Shown: piece by piece, positions 10,885-22,124 of the stretch
Position numbering within the stretch: position 1 is the first letter of the stretch
Layout: the number at the start of each line of letters is the position of its first letter
Assembly: GCA_036927565.1 (NCBI GenBank)
Contig: JAYESD010000008.1
Location: 126,321,498 to 126,385,497 of the forward strand
Direction of reading: 5' to 3'
DNA length: 64,000 nucleotides
Source: Tuctoria greenei
Lineage: Eukaryota > Streptophyta > Magnoliopsida > Poales > Poaceae
Notes under the pieces: generated by a model
The model's input: the letters and a program-made list of their open reading frames with translations, nothing else
Database searches by the model: none
Told to the model about the DNA's origin: nothing
Translations under genes and position numbers: made by a program

Positions 10885-11129
10885 GGGTTGTGCCACACGA
10901 ACCCAGGGACGGCGGATTCAAGCTAACCTGCATACGATGGAACAAACTCAGACAATACAAGAACACAAACCCCATGGAGTAGGGTATTACGCTCAGGCGG
11001 CCCGAACCACGTAAATCTCTGGTGTCGCCATCTTGATCTTGATCTCGGCGTACCCCAACCATAACAAGAACCTCTGCGGGCTACACTTTAGTAGTACTGG
11101 GGGAAGTTTCGTTGCTACGCTCTGACATT

Positions 11130-11146
11130 TGGCGCGCCAGGTAGGG
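11130..11146 (+). other. Primer-binding site of gypsy A
   Basis: TGGCGCGCCAGGTAGGG begins two bases after the LTR. It is the type seen in grass Tat elements; I do not assign the primer tRNA with certainty. Confidence 0.7.
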
Positions 11147-11166
11147 GAAGGTCCCGAGATCACAAG

Positions 11167-12597
11167 ATGGTGAATTCCGCCGCAGGATCATCCAATGGAA
11201 ACCATGTTGGACAACTTGCCGGAGGCAATCCGTCCAACACACAGCAGCCAGTAGGTGCCATTGTTCCGGCGAGCAATATGGCTCGACAGCCACCATCTTC
11301 TCAAGTCAACAATGCTGGGCGTCAAGATGGTGCATCTGTGTCGATCACTGCATCGACAAACAACAATCTTGAGCACACACTCATTGCTGCGCGAGGTCTC
11401 CTACAACACCCACCGCCTCTAGGTGCGCCCCAGGGTGCTATGGAGCAGCGGAGGGCTGATGTTGACCATCTGGTTGCAGCTACACTTGCTGGCATCAGCA
11501 ATCAAGGTCCTCCCCCTTCGGGGCGAGCACCATCACAACAATGAACCTTGTCCGACCGATTTGGTCCACAAGTCTCGGAAGAAAGGAGACGTGCTGCATC
11601 TCAGCAGGTGACTTCGTTGCCTCTCGGGGCACGACACACCCACACTATTTCCAGGATTCTGACCCATGACATGCGGTCGGAACTAGATTGCCGTTACCAG
11701 CAGCAGGACGACTGTGTCCATATCGAGCGTGCTCGTGAGAGGCGGGAGGCTCGGTACAACCCTGCTCCTCAGGGAGTAGGAGGAGGCTGTTCTGCCCTGG
11801 CCATACATTTGCGCATGGTCAGATGGCCATAGAAGTTCCGGCCTCACTTGCCGAAAAAATTCGACAGGACTGTCAACCCGACCAAGTTCCTTCAAATTTA
11901 CTCCACTGCCATACTGGCAGCAGGAGGTGATGAGGCTGTGATGGTCAATTACTTCCTGGTAGCTCTAACTTGGACTACAAGGTCCTAGTTCATGAGTCTT
12001 CCTCCCGACTCCATTAATAGTTGGGCGGAGCTATGCCAACTGTTCACTGCCAAGTTTGGGAGTTCTTACACCCGGCCTGGCACTGAATTGGATCTGTTTG
12101 CTGTAAAGCAGACATCGTGGGAATCGCTGCAATCCTTTAGCCAGCGGTTTTCTCAGGTACGGAATACTATTCCTTCAATCTCGAGCCCTTCAGTTATCTT
12201 TGCATTCAGATAGGGCATTCGAGATAAGAAGATGCTAGAAAAGTTGGCCATCAAAGAAGTCACCAGCGTCACGAAACTCTTCAGTCTAGCAGACAAATGT
12301 GCTAGAGCTGCAGAGGGCCGTGAAATGCACTCCAAACCAGCTCCGGAGGCCAACAAGAAGTCCTCCAAAACTGAAGCCGCTACCTCCGGTAGTGGCAAGA
12401 AGAAAAAGAAGTTCAACGGCAAAAAGAAGCCGTCGGTTGGCGCACCAGCCGCTGCAGCTACTGCATCTCCGGGTGGTCGGGGGCCACGCCCCGAGAAGCG
12501 ACCTCGTCCTTCATCAGAAGACGGCAACAGTTCAAAGGCGTCATGTTCGATCCATAAGACGGACAGACACATCCTGGAAGAATGTCGGGAGGTCTAG
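11167..12597 (+). pseudogene. gag of gypsy A (five in-frame stops)
   Basis: One frame runs from ATG 11167 and stays in register to 12597, interrupted by stops ending at 11544 (TGA), 11832, 11988, 12213 and 12597 (TAG). The N-terminal 120 residues are Gln/Asn-rich and disordered. An Arg/Glu-rich middle is followed by the retrotransposon-gag capsid region, with SINSWAELCQLFTAKFGSSY and the W-x-SLQSFSQRFSQ segment at about 12010-12160. A Lys-rich tail (KKKKKFNGKKKPS) precedes a zinc-knuckle-like remnant (CSIHKTDRHILEEC, C-x3-H...C). The stop at 11832 is private to this copy; the other four are shared with copy B. There is no frameshift. Confidence 0.85.
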
Positions 12598-13581
12598 AAC
12601 CTTGCCGAGCGCTATAATAAGCGTCGGGAAGAAGCTCCTTTCCATCAGCGGGAAGGAAAGCAAAAAGTTGACGAAGCCCCAACTGAAGAGGAGCTAGGTT
12701 TCCAGGACCCCAAGAAGGTCCTGAAAGCTGCCTAAAACACTGTCGACGACGATTCCGATGTTTCTGACAACGAGCGCCGAAAGACCCTAAACACCATCTA
12801 TGGTGGTTCCTGGGACATCACCTCTCGCTGCATCCTCAAGTTAATGCGGCGGAACATGGCCGTGGCAGCTCCCACTGCTAAGGCGGAACCACATCGGAAG
12901 TGAATGGATACTCCCATCATTTTTGATGCTTCGGACTGCCCCCAAAACATGATCGGGGCTGACCAACTCCCGTTGATGGTGTCACCCACCATTAACAATA
13001 TTCAAATTCACCATGTAATGGTGGACAGAGGTTCAGGGCTAAACCTCATAAGCTTCAAGGCTTTTGTTAAGCTTCAGCTCCGGCCTTCGGACCTTCATCC
13101 ATCCCGACCTTTCTCTAGGGTAGGTCCGAGAACCATTACTCCTCTCGGTTCTATCACACTCCCAGTGACCTTCGGGACTCGGGAGAATTACAGAACTGAG
13201 AAGTTAGTCTTCGACGTCGCGTAGATCAGTCTGCCGTTTAATGCCATTCTGGGCAGGCCATCCTTGTACAAGTTCATGGCCGCAGCTCATTATGGGTACT
13301 TAGTGTTGAAGATGCCAACACCCACGGGTGTTCTCCGGATCCGCGGAGATCGCACCGCAGGAGTTACTTCTCTAGAAGAACTCTATGCACTTACTACAGC
13401 GCAGGAGCAAGCGTCTCGTAAGGAGCCAGACCCGAACCCTCCGAGAATTTTTCATAAAGGCTCTACATCTGCACCCCGTGTGCAACCAAGCGGCGACACC
13501 GACGTTCCCGTCAAAGTCGTCCAAATTGGTTCCAACGCTGCTCAGACTACCCGTATATTAGGAGGTCTGAACAACAAATAG
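12598..13581 (+). pseudogene. Protease region of gypsy A pol
   Basis: It continues in the gag frame. The aspartic protease core reads VMVDRGSGLNLI (about 13016-13050; active Asp in VDRGSG), with the second half around FNAILGRPSLYKF (13235-13275), typical of the retropepsin ILGR motif. It would cut the Gag-Pol polyprotein. Stops: TAA at about 12733 and TGA at 12901 (both only in this copy), then TAG 13222 and TAG 13579 (both shared with copy B). The linker after the protease is Pro/Ser-rich. Confidence 0.8.
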
Positions 13582-15833
13582 GAACTCACGCTCATCACTT
13601 TCCTCCGGGCTAATGTTGATGTGTTTGATTGGAAACAATCACAAATGCCTGAGATCCCTTGGGAGGTGATTGAGCACAATCTGAAGATTTACCCAGACGC
13701 ACAGCCTGTACACCAGGATCCCCGAAAGCAATCAATCGAGCGACAAAACTTCATCCAACAGGAAATCAAGAAGTTGCTCGAAGCTGGATTCATCCGTGAA
13801 GTCTTCCATCAAAAATGGCTGGCAAACCCAGTTGTTGTACCCAAGGCCGGTGGGAAGCTTCGGATGTGTATCGACTACACCACCTTAAATAAGGCATGTC
13901 CAAAGGATCCATTTGCACTACCTAGAATAGATCAGATAGTGGACTCCACCTCCGGGTGTGAGCTATTGTGTTTCTTAGATGCATATTCTGGATATCATCA
14001 AATCCAAATGTCTAAGGAAGATGAAGAGCATACTACCTTTATAACAATAGATGGATTGTACTGTTATACTATCGTGCCATTCGGTCTTAAAAATACTGCT
14101 TCAACATTTGTGTGAGCTAAGTACAAAACATTTGGAGAGCTAATTAGAGACTTGGTGGAGGTGTGTGTCGACGACATCATTGTGAAGATCAAAAACAAGG
14201 ATTCACTCCTTGACAACTTACAAGCCGTGTTTGACAAGCTGCGCACCACGTGGACCAAGCTGAACCCAGAAAAGTGTGTCTTCGGGGTTAGCTCCGGGAA
14301 GCTTCTGGGTTTCTTGGTGACTCATCAATGAATTGAAGCCAATCCGGTGAAGATCAAGGCCATAGAATATATGCGGCCCCCAGCACGCATTAAAGATGTC
14401 CAGAAGCTAACTGGATGTCTAGTTGCGATCAGCCGGTTTATCTCAAGACTGGCAGATTGGGCTTTACCCTTCTTCAAACTTTTGAGGAAGACCGGACCAT
14501 TTCATTCGTCTGAAGAAGCAGAAAAGGCATTTCAAGAGATTAAATAACTCCTCACCACACTACCGATATTGGTAGCTCATAATCCTGGTGAGCCTTTACC
14601 GCTTTACATTTCGGCAACCACCGAAGTTGTCAGTATGGTCATGGTTGCGGAAAGACTAGATCCATATCCACTACAGGAGTCCAGACCCCTCCAGGAGGGT
14701 CTGGAGTCACCTGAAGGCGTCCCAGACACAGAACCTGAAAACAAAATGTTAGGGGATCAACCTCATTTGTCTGAGGAGGTTCACCTACCTGACCAAGATG
14801 ATCTGGATCCTCCCAGCGAGATCCGTGTTGAACAAGAAGAAATTTTAGACCCTTCCGGGAGGGTCCAAGAAGCACGGTCTGAAGGTTCGAAACCCTAAAA
14901 CAGGGTCTGGGTCGATGGAGAAGAAGCTTCAGGTCCTTCTGAAAGGATTCGGACCATCCAATGCTTTGTGTACTTAATCGTGAAGTACTTCACGATACCA
15001 AGACAAGATACACTGAGGTACATAAGCTGCTTTACGTAGTTCTTATTGACTCAAGGAAGCTTCGTCATTACTTCCAATCCCACAAAATATCAGTGGTAAC
15101 CTCTTTCCCACTGCGTGCTATTTTGCATAACCCTAACTCTACCGGGAATATTGCAAAGTGGGCAGCGGAACTAGCCGAATTCATTTTAGAATTTGTGTCA
15201 CGGCAAGCAATCAAAAGTCAAGCCTTGGCTGACTTCATGGCGGAATGGACCCCCTCTCCATCAAACCCTGGGGGCCACAGTGAGCAGAAACCAGAACCCA
15301 AAGTTCCGCTATTCACTGAGCCTCACTGGACCCTCTACTTTGATGGCTCCGTGCAAAAGCAGGGGGCCGGAGCTGGAATCCTTCTCCTGGCTCCGACTGG
15401 GGAGAAGGTCAAGTACATGGTACACCTTTATTTCAAGGCAACCAACAACATGGCGGAGTATGAAGCTCTCATTTATGGACTCAGGGTGGCACTGTGTTAT
15501 AGTTTCAAGCAGCTGTTGGTGAAGGGAGATTCACATCTCATCATCAAACAAGTCAAAGGTGAATGCTCCTGCAACAATCCTCAACTAGCTGCTTATCTCC
15601 TTGAAGTACAGAGACTTCATGAGGACTTCAAAGTCCTGGATCTCCATCATGTTCAACGTCTTCACAATGCTGAAGCCAACGAACTCTCGACGAAAGCCTT
15701 AATCGGAGCTCCCGCTCCTGACGGGATATTTTTCCGGAGGTTTTCAAAACCAACAGCTCAGCCTGCCGAATTGAGGGAAGGGGGCAAGACCAGCACCTCG
15801 AAGCTGGTAGTCCCGATGGCCCTGTTTCCATAG
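13582..15833 (+). pseudogene. Reverse transcriptase-RNase H of gypsy A
   Basis: RT motifs run in order. LANPVVVPKAGGKLRMCIDY and LNKACPKDPFALPRIDQ (13815-13940) are followed by FLDAYSGYHQI (13975), VPFGLKNTAS (14075) and the catalytic box CVDDIIVK (14165), where the usual Tyr is Cys but both Asp remain. The connection domain (RFISRLADWALPFFKLL) ends with a TAA at 14545. A long acidic linker (14570-14950) carries GC-rich hairpins. RNase H follows (LYFDGSVQKQ, NNMAEYEALIYGL, VKGDSHLI: Asp, Glu and Asp present). One base appears missing near 14975, shifting frame within the RNase H lead-in; copy B has the same lesion. Stops private to this copy: 14113 TGA, 14896 TAA, 15831 TAG. Confidence 0.88.
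14681..14865 (+). repeat. GC-rich hairpin motifs in the RT-RNase H linker
   Basis: 14681-14704 is an inverted repeat with arms CCAGACCC and GGGTCTGG around CTCCAGGA. 14848-14865 has arms GACCCT and GGGTC. The same hairpin recurs after pol at 17171-17194 (arms CCGGACCC and GGGTCCGG). Related copies are in B at 59020-59043 and 61556-61579. Confidence 0.75.
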
Positions 15834-17086
15834 CATCCACCAAGGGTTGTAGGTGCTGTCGGGAGCTCCGAGCAACCCAACACGCAAGACTCAAAAGCTC
15901 AATTTAGCTCCGATGCATGGATCTCGAAGATCCGGAGCTACTTGAAAGACAACATCTTTCCTGAAGATGATGTAACCACTGACCGGATTGTCAGATTGGC
16001 TAAAAGATACACGTTGGTAGAAGGGGATCTCTATCGACGTGGTGCCAACGACATCCTAATGCGGTGCATTACAAGGGAAGAAGGCCGCGAGCTCCTCGCG
16101 GAAATCCATGGAGGCGAGTGTGGGAACCACGCTTCTTCTCGCACGCTGGTCAATAAAGCCTTCCAGCATGGCTTTTACTGGCCTACATCACTCCAGGATG
16201 TGGTTGAGCTAGTGAAAAAATGTGAAGCATGTCAGTTCGATGCAAAATAGATTCACACTACATGGCCATTCGCTGTGTGGGGCATGGACATCTTGGGACC
16301 TTTCCCAAAAGCTGTCGGAGGTTATAGGTTCTAGTATGTCGCCATCGACAAGTTCACTAAGTGGCCGGAAGCAACTCTAGTTGTGACAATCAACAAGCAA
16401 CCAGCAATCAAGTTCTTGAAGTCCATTATATGCAGATTTGGAGTTCTGAACGAAGTCATAACTCACAACGGAACTCAATTTACGAGTGCTGCATTTCAAG
16501 AATATTGTCAAGACCTCGGCATTCAACTTAGCTATGCCTCTGTAGCTCACCCATCAAGTAATGGACAAGCCAAGAGAGCAAATGCATAAATTTTAAAGGG
16601 ACTCGAGATGCACACGTACGAGCACCTAAAAAAGCATGGAGCCAACTGGATTGAAGAGCTTCTGTCCACACTATGGGCAAACAGGAGAACACCTAATCGG
16701 TCAACTGGGGAGACTCCGTTCTTCCTGGTGTACAGAGCTGAAGCAGTCCTTCCTCCGGAGATCACCTTGGGGTCCCTCCGGGTCTGAACCTTCAATGAAA
16801 CCATGCAGGATCAGCTCCGCCGTGAAGACCTTGACCTCGTCGATGAGGGAAGGTGTCAAGCAGCTGTTCGGAATGCACACTATCGCCAAGTGCTCCGACG
16901 CTATCATCAAAGGCATGTGCGCAACCGACAACTCGAGGAAGGCGATCTGGTGCTTCGGAAGATACTAACTCGGGAAGGAATGAACAAAGTTTCCCCCGTC
17001 CCGTATGCGTCCTCTTGACAATTGAGGATGGGATTCCGCTTCCCAATCCTTCGAACATCGAGCACCTACGTAAGTTTTATGCTTAG
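15834..17086 (+). pseudogene. Integrase of gypsy A
   Basis: The zinc-binding HHCC domain is visible (ECGNHASSRTLVNKAFQHGF ... KKCEACQ, 16110-16240). In the catalytic core the first Asp is present (GMDILGPFPK, 16285), but the second is His (EVITHNGTQF, 16460) and the Glu position reads Lys (NGQAKRANA, 16565), so the D,D-35-E triad is destroyed. About 30 bases near 16258 that copy B keeps are missing. Stops are at 16248, about 16334, 16587 and 16786. The C-terminal GPY/F-type end reads TIEDGIPLPNPSNIEHLRKF in a shifted frame and stops at 17084-17086, the end of pol. The enzyme would insert cDNA into chromosomes. Confidence 0.87.
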
Positions 17087-18228
17087 AATCACAGAGGTGA
17101 GCCTGTAATTACACATGATGTATGTTATAGAGTCGACAAACAAACAGGGGTAGGTCCTCCGGGAAAACATCCGGACCCCTCCAGGAGGGTCCGGGAAGTT
17201 CAAGTACAGTTAATACAGTCACTGCACTAAAAGTGTATCTACCTACCCTGGATTGGTACAAGATGTATAGCGAGCGCACTTAGCTTGGTCCCGCACCCTA
17301 AGTGTGTCCTTGTCTCTCTTGTAATCCAGACCTGTAATGGAAGACATTATTGTGTAAAAGCAGACTCCACGTGCATTCATTTTTGTACAAGGCTCGATCT
17401 ATTTATTGTTTCAACCTTCTTGTCTATAATGAAGTTGTGCAATTCTTCTTGAGTTTTTATCAATTTATTCATATGCATTGCAAGTTATATTGTTGGTCTA
17501 TTTGGGTCTTAACATGCTGTATAGTATACTTGCCTTAACGCCAAGCCAACATAGGTCCGGAGTGTGCTATCGACTTAGCCTGGTCCTGCACCCTAAGTAC
17601 GCTACTCTACCTACACTACGACAAGCCTTAGTAGGGTGAGTACTAAAAAAGCATATGGGTCCGGAAGAGCTACATCAATATACGCACTACCATATCGAGT
17701 TACATCGGAATAAAATTCAAGTAAGAACAATAAGACACAAAAGATTTATGGACAAGAGGAAGAATTTTACTTTTTCCTTGTATTTAATGTGCAGGAAAAA
17801 CATAAATTCCAAGCGGTGGTGGATGAAGTCAGAGCTACTAAGTTCTGACAACCCCTGGGGGGCCTAAATTCAACTATTCGTGTGGCGACAGCAGGAGCTA
17901 CCAAGCCCCGATCGTCAATGTTTATATGTTGATACTGGGTACCGTTGGAGCTACCAAGCTCCGCCAATCCCACCTGCCGTCAATGCCTCAGTGACTTCAG
18001 ACCTAAAATCTACAAGTACGAAGCGTTCAAGTCATCGTCAAAACCTTTGGTACATGTACACACTTCAATTGTACACATGTACCAGGGGCCCAACAAGACA
18101 GAGCACAGTATATTGAAGACAAAGTGAAATTCATGGTAGAAAGGAGGATTTCATTAATCAAAAGTACTGGATTACAAAATTGGGGTTACAAGGAGCAAAA
18201 GGAAAAAAAGTCCTAGCCACTGGAGGAG
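17087..18228. other. Spacer between pol and antisense ORF of A
   Basis: About 1.1 kb without a credible gene. It holds the hairpin at 17171-17194 and a direct repeat of about 40 bases, (c/g)acttagc(t/c)tggtcc(c/t)gcaccctaagt, at about 17277-17307 and 17570-17600. The two transcription units (pol rightwards, antisense ORF leftwards) converge here, so both terminators should lie in it. Confidence 0.6.
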
Positions 18229-19679
18229 CTAAGTCCTATGTAAAAACGAAGTAACCTTCTCAGCAACTTCTTGGACACTAGCTCTGGCGGCATCCTCTTC
18301 TTCGGCAATGATTCCTTCAAAGACCAGATCAAGAGAAAATTGGGTGTCTTGGCTTTTGTAACACGCCAAGACATACTCGGCGACGTTCTTGGCCAAAGAT
18401 TTACCCTCTGTCTCCAACTAATTGGCGATGACATTACCCATCGCGTCGAGTTTGCTGCCAGCAGAGCCAAGTGCCACCAGCGTCTGGTCCAGCTCCTGCA
18501 CTGGGTCCTTCGGGCGTACTGGACTGAAACCAAGAGGCACAAGGGCCCTATCCGCACGTCCCAGGAAGTCCCATACCATCAGGGACTCGGTTGCTTTCGA
18601 GCTCCGTAGCTCTTCCAGTGACCTCTAGGTGGCTGCTAGCTCCGAACTCTCCCGAGAAAGGCGTTCCACCACTTTGGCATGTTGCTGCATACTTTCAGCA
18701 ACCCGCTTCTCGTGGTTGGTTAGCTCTGTCTCCCGGAGGTGGATGTGGTTCCTCCGTTCGTCCAGGTCCTTCTCCCTGCCTCTCACCTTCCCTTCCCTTG
18801 TGGCAATGTCAGCTTCTCTTTTCAAGAGCTCCTGCCCCATCTTCCAGTACTTCTTATTTTCATCTTCACTCCACCCATCAAACTTCTTTTAGTGATCCGT
18901 CAAATTCTGTTCACCCAGAATCAACTTCTGGATGAGCTCCACCTCTGTTTTCACAATATCTTCCTGCTGCTCGAGGAGCTTTTCTTCCCTTGCCTCCATG
19001 TCCGCCGGACGCTTCAGGAGAAGCTCGTTCAATTCATTGAGGTTTTCATGACGCTCATTAGCAGCATCACGCCTCTCCTTGGCTTGCTCAAGGATTTCCC
19101 TGGAGTTAGCGTCGAGCACCCAGTTGGCATCCTCCTTCTCCTCAAGCAGCTTATCCCAGTACTCTAACCGGGCCTTTGCCCTCTTTATCCACTCCTTTTG
19201 GTTAGCTAGCCTCGTTTGGGCAAGCCTGGTCTCAAAATGGAGTCTGTTGCGCCAACGCCTCAAGGTGTTACGCTCCTCCTCCTGGGCTTTGCTCTCATGA
19301 TCGAAGGCAAGTTGGACTTGTCGGAGATTGGAGCAGACATGGTCTATGGACAATGCCAGAGGGATAGGCTCCGGACCTGCTGGGACCATCTCCGCTGGCT
19401 CCAGAGGATTCTCCATTACAAAAATAAGGTCCCACTCTACAAGAGAGGACCCTTGAGCTCCTGTGGTACTAGGGCCGCTCTCTAGAAGCCCTTCTGCAGC
19501 AGCAGAGGAAGAACCGACTGGGGAAACTGCCACCTCTTGAATAGAAGTTGAAGTCGTTGCTTCAGGGTCTTCAGTCGCTGGATCCGAAGGCGGAGGACCT
19601 GTTGCCACCTCTTCTGGCAGCTCAGGATCTGGTTCAGCTACCTCCGGGGCAATAGCAGGGGTTTCATCTGGGGCCTCTA

Positions 19680-19930
19680 TCGCTGATGGCTCAAACGCCG
19701 GCATGTCAGCTTCTCCCGGTTCAACGACCGGAGCTTCATGTATCTCCGGCTCAACAGCCGGACCTTCAACTGCTTCTAGCACAAGGGCCGGAGCTTTAGT
19801 AATTTCCGGCCCAGTGGATTGGGGCTTCAACTACCTCTGGCTCAGCGTCCAGGGCTTCTATGACCTCCGGCTCAGAGGTTGGAGCTTCAAATATCTCCGG
19901 CTCTAGTACCGGAGCATCAGCGTCCGACAC
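19680..19930 (-). repeat. About 30-base tandem repeats coding PE(V/I)xEAP decapeptides
   Basis: On the + strand the unit is of the type ctccggctc-a-aggccggagcttca-. On the minus strand it codes degenerate ten-residue repeats such as EPEIFEAPTS, EPEVIEALDA and EPEIHEAPVV. It lies in the acidic linker of the aORF. The right breakpoint of the 1071-base deletion in copy B is in this array. Confidence 0.75.
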
Positions 19931-20152
19931 CGATGCCAGAGGTGTATCTTCAACTTCTTTCCCGTGGTCCGGCGCTACCACGGAAGCTTCAGGCGAGGAC
20001 TCCGAATCCAAGTCCACGACAGCTGGCGTCGGAGCTGTCGCAACTCCTGCCACCACTTGAGGAGGAGGACCGATGCTTGAAGATGGAGCTTTGGCATGTG
20101 CAGCCCTGGTCGCTGCACAGGTGCCGAAGTTCCTGACCCCTTCTTCGACACC

Positions 20153-20230
20153 CTACAAATAAAGGGAAGAGAAGATTAAAGACACATCAAAAATAAGACT
20201 AGCATTTGAAGGTGAGCAATCAATGCTTAC
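20153..20230 (-). other. Possible 78-base intron in the aORF
   Basis: On the minus strand GTAAGC (from 20230) and TTTATTTGTAG (to 20153) bound an AT-rich 78-base gap. Coding-like sequence lies on both sides (upstream ending GDWGCSITR, downstream GVEEGVRNFGTCAATRAA). The exact join leaves the two frames one base out of step, so either a frameshift lies nearby or the donor differs. The same gap is in copy B. Confidence 0.4.
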
Positions 20231-22124
20231 CTAGTGATGCTACAACCCCAGTCGCCTCGGAACCTCTTCTTATGAGGTCTGGAGCCAGAGCCCACCAAGT
20301 CTGGTGAGACAATTGCTTCAGACCTCAGTTGAGGGCCACTAGCATCAGCCGGAGTCTTCTCGGCCGGAGCTTCTCTTGGCCGGGAAGAACTCCCGGACCT
20401 AGAACTCTTAGTCGGCACTAAGGTCGGGGTTGACTGCCCGGAGGTGACGCTCCTTCAAGACACTTGCGCCGGAGTAGGGGTAGCTCCAGAAGACCTCCCC
20501 CGCTGGGGAGAAGGAGCCATGGTAGAAGGAGCACGTCTGATGGACCTCCCGTCAGCGTGCTTCAACTTCCTCTTCCGGCTGGAGGGCTCAACTGGCTCTT
20601 TGCCCTTGCCCTTGCCAGTGTCTTCAACCCTCCGGCTTGGGGCGGAGGCAGGCCCTCCTTCAGAAGCTCCGGGGATCACCAATCTGGTGGTTGGACGCCT
20701 TTCCACCTCACCAAGGTCGTCAAGCGCCGGCATCTTCCTCCGGAGCTCTCTGCTGAACTGCGCCTCCATGTTCAGAGGAAGGAAAGCTGCCCGCGGAGCT
20801 AGGTCGTAGCCGTTGACGTTTATTCCAAGCTGGACTTTCTTGAGATGAATCCTCAAAGCTTCGTCATCTAATTGGGATTCCAGACCAGTTTCAATCCGGT
20901 CGTCATCCATCACACTGTTGAGGGCCCACGCGAGCTTCTCCCTCTTCCTCAGCGAACATCTATTGACCAGGAAATTGCAGAAGACCATCTGAGGAGTCAC
21001 TCCACCTTCCACGCATTCGCAGATCCTGGTTAAAACGGGGTTGAAGGCATCTGACATCACCAGAACTACACTCCAAGCGTCGGTGTCAATGTTGGGGAGG
21101 CCTTCGGGCAGCTCCAACTTCTCGTGCTCCTCCACTGCAATAATACCTAATCTTTCTTCCAATCATCCCATTTGCCGGAAGGAAACGACTTCAAGTATTT
21201 GAAGGGCAGTTCTTGCGCTTCATGAAATAGTAGAAGCCAAGAAGCTCAGTCCCCTTGCCGGTGGTGTGGATGGTGAAGAAGGTGCGGAACATCTCGACGC
21301 AGGGGGAATACCCACCCACATCTCGCAAAAGTGGACGAACGTTGCCACGAGAAGAAGAGAATGGGGGCCAAGGTGATACAGCTGAAGACCATAAAAGTCT
21401 AGCAGCATCAAAAGAAAGGTAGAAAAAGGTGGGATCAATCCCACCATGGCGTACGTTGAGAAGTACACCATGTCGCCATTGCGCTCCTTCTTGAACGGGA
21501 GCTCGCTGGTGCGAATCAAGTGGTTGAAGGAGTAGCTGGACCACCCCATATAGGTCCGAACCTTCTGCAGATCATCGTCACTCTTGAGGCAGCTCTAGGG
21601 AAGACCCAACTCCATCGCGGCAAAGCGGAGCAACAGAAGGGAAATTAGGCGGAGTTTGGGAGGCTCTGAGCGCAAATTTGATCGAAGGCGTAAAGAGTCC
21701 TCGAACCGTGCGCACTTTGCCTCTTAAGTAAGCCTCTGCGACACTTGGATGGAAACCACAGTGAGAACAAAGCCACTTTTAAAAAGTCAACCCCGTCAAT
21801 GACGAGTGGCCCCCCCAACGAAGAGATCGAGATTCTTACCCTAGGCAAACTGTTGTCATGATGAGCGGCGGGAAACTCGATGGTAGCACCCTGACAGGGC
21901 GCGCAGAACCGATACAGTTTTCATATTGGGAACCAGCGACCTTCAATTGCTTGAGATCCTCACTCAAAGATCTTATCTACCGCATTCATAACAAGCCATG
22001 CGTCGACGGTTCACTACCGGACCATCGCTCCAACAACACATCAGAAGACTCTTGAAATCGAAGCGCTGGAATCGAGAATGGCCCCACCTCTAATAGAATA
22101 ACTTAACCCAAAGGGTTTCTCCCA

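Larger units (their letters stand above)
10284..11127 (+). repeat. 5' LTR of gypsy A
   Basis: It starts TGTCAGTACC and ends CTCTGACA; 844 bases. The primer site follows. It contains a three-unit G-box array (10483-10598) upstream of a strong TATA box (10878), giving an enhancer-promoter layout for transcription into gag. The 5-base left flank (gtctt) is identical in copy B. Confidence 0.9.
8615..20690. repeat. Segmental duplication, copy 1
   Basis: This block matches 52953-64000 almost base for base. It covers the end of LTR I, the unknown gene remnant and gypsy element A through most of its antisense ORF. Homology starts around gcggcgacgcgcgtg and is still continuing where the window ends. 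Because non-element flank is shared, it is a copied segment rather than two insertions. Copy 1 holds 1071 bases (18700-19770) that copy 2 lacks. Confidence 0.9.
18229..21600 (-). pseudogene. Antisense ORF (aORF) of gypsy A, Transposase_28-type
   Basis: Read on the minus strand from about 21600. The N-part contains SCLKSDDDLQKVRTYMGWSS and then the domain catalogued as Transposase_28 (putative gypsy-type transposon): GDMVYFSTYAMVGLIPPFS and LVATFVHFCEMWVG (21480-21300). A second conserved block (21162-20455, 235 codons) ends in a Lys/Arg-rich Ser/Pro tail. Then come an intron-like gap (20230-20153), an acidic repeat region and a long coiled coil (19400-18620, heptad Leu/Glu/Lys/Arg) ending at TAG 18229. 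Stops in the last part are at 18889, 18625 and 18418; a one-base shift lies near 19820. Despite the Pfam name it is not a DNA transposase. Proteins of this type are known only as accessory genes of Tat elements; their function is unknown. Confidence 0.75.

Noticed and set aside
17087..18228. Small ORFs in the pol-aORF spacer
   Set aside because: Short, not conserved as protein between copies A and B beyond nucleotide identity, and in the expected terminator region.
21220..21549. DNA transposase gene, from the Transposase_28 domain name
   Set aside because: The domain name is historical; the gene is inside gypsy LTR elements on the antisense strand and shows no DDE catalytic pattern.
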